Below, in pieces: positions 59,274 through 64,000 of a stretch of DNA of 64,000 bases; the first letter of the stretch is position 1, and each line of letters begins with the position of its first letter. The translations under genes were made by a program, and so were the position numbers. Source of the DNA: Catellatospora coxensis (GTDB lineage Bacteria; Actinomycetota; Actinomycetes; Mycobacteriales; Micromonosporaceae); NCBI RefSeq assembly GCF_016862635.1, contig NZ_BONI01000033.1, positions 31,123 to 95,122 on the forward strand, written 5' to 3'. The notes under the pieces were generated by a model. That model did no database searches and had not been told where the DNA came from. It saw nothing but the letters and a program-made list of their open reading frames with translations.

Positions 59274-59299
59274 CCTATAACTTCGATAGATAATATAGG
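59274..59299. promoter_or_regulatory. AT-rich candidate Rrf2 operator
   Basis: CCTATA (59274-59279) and TATAGG (59294-59299) flank an AT-rich centre in an otherwise GC-rich region, upstream of the rrf2 start. It could be promoter and autoregulatory site together. Weak symmetry; inferred. Confidence 0.4.
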
Positions 59300-59353
59300 C
59301 GTTACGCGTACGGGGCAATGGCGGTCACGATCCGATCTCGACGGCGGCCGCCG

Positions 59354-59953
59354 TCAGCGCTCGGTGGAGTCCTTGAGTTTCGGCGCGGCGCGCAGGTGGG
59401 CACGCTCCCCCTGGGTGCCGAACAGGCTCAGGAACTCGACCGGCTCCGGTCCGGCCGCCCCGAACCAGTGCGGCACCCTCGTGTCGAACTCGGCGGCCTC
59501 GCCCGGCGACAGCACCAGGTCATGCTCACCCAGGACCATGCGCAGCCGGCCGTTGAGCACGTACAGCCACTCGTAGCCCTCGTGCGTCTTCAACTCCGGA
59601 TGCCGGCGGCGGCTCTCGGCGGGGATCACCAGCTTGTACGCCTGGATCCCGCCCGCGCGGCGGGTCAGCGGCAGCATGGTCATCCCGTGCCGGGTGACCG
59701 GGCGCAGGTGGATGCGCGGGTCGCCGGTCGGCGGGGCGTCGACCAGCTCGTCGAGCGTGACGCCGTGCGCCCGGGCCAGCGGGAGCAGCAGCTCCAGGGT
59801 CGGCCGCCGGGAGCCGGACTCCAGCCGGGACAGGGTGCTCACCGAGATCCCGGTCGCCGTCGACAGGTCGGCCAGCGTGGTCTCCCGCTGCTGGCGCAGC
59901 GCGCGCAGCCGCGGCCCGACCGCACCCAGGGCTTGATCAAGGTCGTCGTCCAT
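59354..59953 (-). CDS. XRE-cupin transcriptional regulator
   Basis: 199 residues, ATG 59953. The helix-turn-helix (LRALRQQRETTLADLSTATG, ISVSTLSRLESGSRRPTLEL) precedes a C-terminal cupin (HEGYEWLYVLNGRLRMVLGE, LSPGEAAEFDTRVPHWFGAA). Such proteins sense a small ligand or metal in the cupin barrel. It is divergent from a methyltransferase gene with about 117 bases between starts, a frequent actinobacterial pairing, and probably controls it. Confidence 0.92.
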   Translation of the reverse strand: MDDDLDQALGAVGPRLRALRQQRETTLADLSTATGISVSTLSRLESGSRRPTLELLLPLARAHGVTLDELVDAPPTGDPRIHLRPVTRHGMTMLPLTRRAGGIQAYKLVIPAESRRRHPELKTHEGYEWLYVLNGRLRMVLGEHDLVLSPGEAAEFDTRVPHWFGAAGPEPVEFLSLFGTQGERAHLRAAPKLKDSTER

Positions 59954-60069
59954 GCTCCCACTTTGCCAGATCGGCAACATAATTTGCGAACTCGGCGATC
60001 GTCTCGCATGGTTGTCACCTGGCCACGATCCATCCGTGGCCAGGCACCGGCACCGCGGAAGGGATCGCC

Positions 60070-60723
60070 ATGACCGAGGAGTTCAGCAAGGCGTACTGGG
60101 AGGACCGCTACCACGGCCACACCGCGGGCCACGGCAGGCCGCCGAACCCGCACCTGGTCGCGGAGACCTCGGCACTGACGCCCGGCACGGCCCTGGACGC
60201 CGGGTGCGGCGAGGGAGCCGAGGCGATCTGGCTCGCCGCCCGGGGCTGGCAGGTCACGGCGGTCGACATCGCCGAGTCCGCGCTGCGTCACGCACGCTCG
60301 CATGCGCAGGCAGCCGGTGAGACGGTCGCGGGAAGGATCGAGTGGCGGCGGGCCGACCTGTCCGGCTGGACGCCGCCCGCGCAGCGGTACGACCTGGTCT
60401 GCTCCCACTACGTGCACCCCGCCGCGTCCCGCGAGTCGCTGGCCGCCCGGCTCGCGGCGGCGGTCGCCCCGGGCGGCACCCTGCTGATCGTCGGCCACCA
60501 CCCGTCGGACCGGAGGCCCGGCGTCTCGGACGCCGCCGTACGCGACGTGCACTTCACCGCCGACGAGGTCGCAGCCGTACTCGACCCCGACCAGTGGGAG
60601 ATCGTCGCCGCCGAATCCCGGCACCGCCCGGCCACCGGACCCGACGGCCACGGCGACCACGGGCACCACGGCCACGGGCACACCCTCCACGACACCGTGC
60701 TGCGCGCCCGCAGACTCCCCTGA
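60070..60723 (+). CDS. SAM-dependent methyltransferase with His-rich tail
   Basis: 217 residues. Motif I is ALDAGCGEGAEAIWLAARG, motif II VTAVDIAESALRHAR, and LVCSHYVHPAASRESLA contains an extra His pair. The C-terminus is strikingly His-rich (GDHGHHGHGHTLHD), which could bind a metal or metalloid. TehB-like enzymes act on tellurite and similar substrates, so a detoxification role is possible but unproven. The divergent XRE-cupin gene is probably its regulator. Confidence 0.88.
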   Translation: MTEEFSKAYWEDRYHGHTAGHGRPPNPHLVAETSALTPGTALDAGCGEGAEAIWLAARGWQVTAVDIAESALRHARSHAQAAGETVAGRIEWRRADLSGWTPPAQRYDLVCSHYVHPAASRESLAARLAAAVAPGGTLLIVGHHPSDRRPGVSDAAVRDVHFTADEVAAVLDPDQWEIVAAESRHRPATGPDGHGDHGHHGHGHTLHDTVLRARRLP

Positions 60724-60738
60724 CACCCGCCCCCACCT

Positions 60739-60804
60739 GCCGCAACTCTTAAACACTCGCGGCTTCACGGGCGCTCAAGGCCGCGACGCCTTAAGAGTTG
60801 CGGC
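60739..60804. repeat. palindromic element, 14-base arms (GCAACTCTTAAA family)
   Basis: GCCGCAACTCTTAA (60739-60752) pairs perfectly with TTAAGAGTTGCGGC (60791-60804). The left arm continues ACACTCGCG, so this copy shares GCAACTCTTAAA-ACTCGCG with the element at 38221-38281. It sits between convergent genes and may act as a terminator. Confidence 0.9.
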
Positions 60805-60826
60805 GGGTGGGGCGGGGGTGTGGGGG

Positions 60827-61141
60827 TCAGGCGGTTTCGGCCAGGCGGCTGAGGTCGCGCAGCAGGTCGACCGCTTCGGACCGGTTGGGCAGCGCCGGCG
60901 GCAGCTCCCGGTCCGCGCGGTCGACCAGCTCGGTCCTGATGCGGCGCAGCACCTCGGCGCGGGTGGCCGGGGACAGGTCGTCCAGGCCCAGCCAGCCGAG
61001 GTTGTCGTCGATGATCTCGCGCAGTGTCGCGACCGCGGCGTCGTCGTCGAGGTCCTCGGCCAGCGCCTCGACCGCCCACTCGAACAGCCACCCGGCCGCC
61101 GACCAGCGCTTGTCGGGGGCGACCGCGATCGTTCCGGACAT
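60827..61141 (-). CDS. putative immunity protein of the adjacent toxin
   Basis: 104 residues, small, acidic and all-helical (WLFEWAVEALAEDLDDDAAV, LREIIDDNLGWLGLDDLSPA). No family is recognised. The ATG overlaps the toxin stop by one base (TGATG). A small acidic protein encoded immediately downstream of a polymorphic toxin is the standard position of an immunity protein, and that is the basis of the call. Confidence 0.7.
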   Translation of the reverse strand: MSGTIAVAPDKRWSAAGWLFEWAVEALAEDLDDDAAVATLREIIDDNLGWLGLDDLSPATRAEVLRRIRTELVDRADRELPPALPNRSEAVDLLRDLSRLAETA

Positions 61142-62061
61142 CAGTTGCCTACCAGGAATGCTCGGGGCGCGAGGCCGTTGTCAGTGATGAACTTCTGTAC
61201 CTTAGCGATCTGGTCGGGCGTGAACTGCGAGACGTCGACCGGCACGTAGTCGGCCTTGGCCAGGTGGTCGACGATCCTGGTCTGCAGGTTCGGCCACTGC
61301 TGGTCGAAGTGCCGGGAGGGGAAGTTGCCCACGGCGTCGTAGGTCTTGCCGGTGGCGTTGTCGACCCAGTCCACCTTCGGGTCGGTGGAGCGGCTCAGCT
61401 CCACGCCGGTGGCGTCCTCGACGCGCAGCGCCGTCTCACCCTCGGCTGCGCGATACCGTCCCGTCGCCGGGTCCATGCCCAGGTCGCGCTGGTGGGCGTC
61501 GCGGGCCGCCTCCGCCGCCCGCTCGGCCTCCCGGGCACGCTCGGCTTCCCGGGCCGCGTCCGCCGCGCGATCGGCTTCGCGGGCGGCCTCGGCGGCACGT
61601 TCCGCTTCGCGGGCCGCCTCGGCGGCGCGTTCGGCGTCGCGGGCGGCTTCGGCCGCGTCCGCGGCCCGGTCCACGGCCCGCCCGAGGTCGGCGACGTCGT
61701 CGATGGCCCGGGCGCCCTTGGAGATGCCGGCCGCGACACCGGCGATGCCGCCGACCACGGGCACGATGCCGAGCAGGCGCTCCCACCAGGCCAACTCCTG
61801 GCCGGTGATCAGATCCTTGCCGGTGATCGCCTCGATGACGCCCTTGACCGTGCCGACCACCGGGACGAAGTCCAGCCCGATGCTGAGCAGCACGCCGAAC
61901 AGCACGGACAGGCCGACCAGGGCGGCCAGCGCCGCCCGTGCCGTGTAGTAGCAGTCGGACATGCTCCCGCAGTTGTCGGCGTACGCCGCGCCGGGCAGCA
62001 GCAGCACCGCCGCGCCCGCGCCGAGCGCGGCACCGGCCAGCACACGTGTCGTCGTTCTCAT
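61141..62061 (-). CDS. exported polymorphic toxin (PT-TG domain, CdiA-CT-like end)
   Basis: 306 residues. A signal peptide (1-28) is followed by helices and a pretoxin TG-like segment (DFVPVVGTVKGVIEAITGKD to AWWERLLGIVPVVGG, residues 64-105). A long Ala/Glu/Arg coiled coil of AAREAERA repeats (130-188) leads to a C-terminal domain (216-306) with VDWVDNATGKTYDAVG, HLAKADYVPVDVSQ and IAKVQKFITDNGL. That end resembles CdiA-CT tRNase-type toxins. It is encoded after two membrane proteins and before a small acidic gene. Activity is inferred. Confidence 0.78.
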   Translation of the reverse strand: MRTTTRVLAGAALGAGAAVLLLPGAAYADNCGSMSDCYYTARAALAALVGLSVLFGVLLSIGLDFVPVVGTVKGVIEAITGKDLITGQELAWWERLLGIVPVVGGIAGVAAGISKGARAIDDVADLGRAVDRAADAAEAARDAERAAEAAREAERAAEAAREADRAADAAREAERAREAERAAEAARDAHQRDLGMDPATGRYRAAEGETALRVEDATGVELSRSTDPKVDWVDNATGKTYDAVGNFPSRHFDQQWPNLQTRIVDHLAKADYVPVDVSQFTPDQIAKVQKFITDNGLAPRAFLVGN

Positions 62062-63281
62062 TTCGGCTCCTCGGCGCCCGGCGCGGCGGCAGGCTGCGGC
62101 GGCGCGGGCGGCGCCTCCCGGGCGTGCGGGCTGAGCAGGGTCATCAGCACCGCCGACACGATCGCCAGCAGCAGGAACGGGAAGAAGCTGGTCTGGTCCA
62201 GGAACATCGGCACGACGACCGCGCCGAGCAGGTACACCGGGACCATCACGACGATCAGGCGGATGATCCGGGGGATCTTGGCGATGAAGCGGGCGTACGC
62301 CCCGAAGTCGAGCGGCAGCAGCGGGCTGGCGATGACCTGCGCGACGAACAGCACACCGAAGGTGAGCCCGGCCTGCCAGTAGGCGGCGTACAGGCCGGAC
62401 AGCAGCGCGGTGAGGATCGCGGCGCGGATCAGCAGCCGCAGCACCAGCGGGATGCGGCCGGCCAGCGGCTGCACCGGGACGTCGGTGCGGAACCGGTCCT
62501 CCAGCTGCGTCATCCGGTCGGGGCCGCCGCCCTTGCCGATCGGGCTCGCCAGGATCGCCTGCGCGACGGCCCGGCCGGCGGTGGCGGCGACCGCGAGGAA
62601 CACGATCCAGCCGCCGCTCTCCTGCGTCGTCGACATGGCCTCGACGGTCGGGCGGGCCCCCGCCCAGACGAACACGGGCCGCACCAGCAGGGGCGCCGAC
62701 TGGGTCCACACCCAGACCAGCAGCCCCGAGATGACCACGAGCGCGCCGAGGCCGACCAGCGCCCGCACCGCCCGGGGCACGCTCGGCGGCAGCAGGAACT
62801 CGGCGGCGAACGACTTGGCGGCGATCGGCACGCCGACCGCCAGCATCGCGAACAGCGCGTACGTGAGCAGCTGGGAACCGTACTGCGCGGGGATGTCGAG
62901 CAGGGTGTCGGTGCGCCAGGTGTCCCACTGCGGGTGCGCGCCGAGGGCCAGGTCGCCGAGGGCGAACCCGAGGGTCAGGTAGGAGCCGAGCGCGCCGCTG
63001 ACCGCCCCGACGAGCGCGATGAGCAGCAGCAGCCCCAGCGACTCGGTGAACACGTACTCGAAACCGGGGTGGAACACGCCGACGACCAGGCCGGTCAGGA
63101 ACACGGCCGGCACGGTGATCAGGCCGACGACCGGGCGGGCGGCGAGGTACAGGCCGTCCACGGTGGACATCGCCAGGCCGGCCGACAGCTTGCGCAGGGT
63201 CAGCGGCACGCCGACCCAGATGCCGTCAGCGAGCCGGGTCAGCGGATCGGGCGGGCTCGTCGGCCCCGGAATCGCGGTCAT
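62058..63281 (-). CDS. polytopic membrane protein of the toxin operon
   Basis: 407 residues with about ten hydrophobic segments (for example VVGLITVPAVFLTGLVVGVF, LLLLIALVGAVSGALGSYLT, GALVVISGLLVWVWTQSAPL, LIVVMVPVYLLGAVVVPMF) and a Pro/Ala-rich cytoplasmic tail. Its TGA overlaps the toxin ATG by four bases, so toxin and membrane protein are made together. It may export or anchor the toxin, or be the membrane part of an unrelated envelope function. No known transporter motif was seen. Confidence 0.75.
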   Translation of the reverse strand: MTAIPGPTSPPDPLTRLADGIWVGVPLTLRKLSAGLAMSTVDGLYLAARPVVGLITVPAVFLTGLVVGVFHPGFEYVFTESLGLLLLIALVGAVSGALGSYLTLGFALGDLALGAHPQWDTWRTDTLLDIPAQYGSQLLTYALFAMLAVGVPIAAKSFAAEFLLPPSVPRAVRALVGLGALVVISGLLVWVWTQSAPLLVRPVFVWAGARPTVEAMSTTQESGGWIVFLAVAATAGRAVAQAILASPIGKGGGPDRMTQLEDRFRTDVPVQPLAGRIPLVLRLLIRAAILTALLSGLYAAYWQAGLTFGVLFVAQVIASPLLPLDFGAYARFIAKIPRIIRLIVVMVPVYLLGAVVVPMFLDQTSFFPFLLLAIVSAVLMTLLSPHAREAPPAPPQPAAAPGAEEPK

Positions 63282-63909
63282 TCTCTCCCCATCGGGAACT
63301 GCCGAGCAGGTGTTTGGCGAGCCAGCCGAGCACGACGCCGTAGACGAGGTGGCCGGTGATGCTGACCGACAGGAACTCGTCAAGCGCCTTGAGCCCGAGC
63401 CAGCCCGGGTAGACCGAGACCATGAAGGTCTCCAGGACCAGCGCCCAGACGATGGCCGGCCAGATGCCGCGCCGTCCGAACGCGACGGTGTACGCGACCC
63501 CGAACGCGACGCCGTTGCACAGGTGGAACGCGACGCCGAGCCAGAACACCCAGGTGGCGTCCTGATCGGTCTCGGCCAGAGCCAGTCCGAACAGCCGCCA
63601 CGCCTCGAACGGGCGCAGCCGCAGACCGGCGAACTCGACCAGGGCGATCCGGACCGCGTCGTAGGCGATCGTCGCCGCGAACCCGGCGACCGCGCCGACC
63701 GCCATCCGGCGCAGCACCTTGGCCCGGCGCTCGGCGGGCAGCCGCCGGATGACGACGGTCGCCACGGCGGCCGCGGCCAGGGCGAGGGTCAGGAAGGTCC
63801 AGCGCAGGGAGACGCCCGACAGGATGTACACCAGCAGGGCCGCACCGCTGGCCAGGAAGACCGCGGCGACTGTCCACTCTGGTCGGAGCCGGGGTCCGCG
63901 ATCAGCCAC
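63226..63909 (-). CDS. membrane protein at the start of the toxin operon
   Basis: 227 residues from GTG 63909, with about seven hydrophobic segments (WTVAAVFLASGAALLVYILS, WVFWLGVAFHLCNGVAFGVA, IVWALVLETFMVSVYPGW and others). Its last 56 bases overlap the next membrane gene, so the four genes form one unit. VTGHLVYGVVLGWL-like sequence near the end resembles small actinobacterial membrane proteins of unknown function. Role in toxin export is only suggested by position. Confidence 0.75.
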   Translation of the reverse strand: MADRGPRLRPEWTVAAVFLASGAALLVYILSGVSLRWTFLTLALAAAAVATVVIRRLPAERRAKVLRRMAVGAVAGFAATIAYDAVRIALVEFAGLRLRPFEAWRLFGLALAETDQDATWVFWLGVAFHLCNGVAFGVAYTVAFGRRGIWPAIVWALVLETFMVSVYPGWLGLKALDEFLSVSITGHLVYGVVLGWLAKHLLGSSRWGENDRDSGADEPARSADPAR

Positions 63910-64000
63910 GCCGATACGTTAGGAACTCACGCCCATCAGTGGGGCACAGTGTCAGCGAGCCGACAGCGAGCTCCCGGCAGGCGGTCAGGGCGGAGTTAAG

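Noticed and set aside
61500..61680. Tandem DNA repeats in the toxin gene as a CRISPR-like or satellite array
   Set aside because: They are in-frame AAREAERA coiled-coil repeats with variable third positions and no spacers.

Overview
The window is high-GC actinobacterial chromosome, most like a Micromonosporaceae member (Catellatospora, Dactylosporangium, Actinoplanes or Micromonospora type). The signs are very high GC at third codon positions, frequent GTG and TTG starts, 4-base start/stop overlaps, long intergenic palindromes, a urease cluster without ureE, MAB_1171c-type and BTAD-type genes, and Tat-exported GH43 enzymes. The family is inferred, not proven. No rRNA, tRNA, CRISPR array or intact insertion sequence was seen.

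Layout. 1-2.4 kb is lower in GC and gene-poor; it holds the 5' part of a PatA-type subtilisin and a possible Cys-containing precursor-like peptide. 2.4-11 kb has hypothetical and membrane proteins, a NatAB-type ABC exporter, a NarL-type two-component pair and a PadR/membrane-protein pair. 11-21 kb is one urea block: a structured RNA candidate, urtABCDE (urea uptake), ureABC (urease) and ureFGD (nickel insertion). 21-25 kb has membrane-anchored proteins and a D-Ala-D-Ala carboxypeptidase. 25-27.5 kb has a macrodomain protein divergent from a uracil-DNA-glycosylase-like/ADP-ribosyltransferase fusion, the best candidate for an undescribed system. 27.5-39 kb has a MarR regulator, an AmiC-like binding protein, two methyltransferases, an exported FAD oxidoreductase, a phosphoesterase, an ECF sigma factor with two related partner proteins, a P450 and a membrane-anchored protein.

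39-44 kb is a three-gene GH43 arabinan/arabinoxylan cluster behind a LacI-type operator. A compact Rho follows. 45.8-48.9 kb is an XRE / ImmA-like protease / MAB_1171c membrane protein / MpaB-like oxygenase operon. 48.9-53.4 kb is a BTAD regulator flanked by two genes that share a SARP-box-like direct repeat. 53.4-54.6 kb has a small monooxygenase and a haloperoxidase-type hydrolase. 55-59.2 kb is a sulfate ABC operon facing a cysteine-free Rrf2 regulator. 59.3-60.7 kb is an XRE-cupin regulator divergent from a methyltransferase. 60.8-63.9 kb is a four-gene membrane-protein/polymorphic-toxin/immunity operon.

A recurring feature is a set of 44-77 bp inverted repeats between genes, in several sequence families. 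One lies inside ureF and appears to add about 15 residues in frame.
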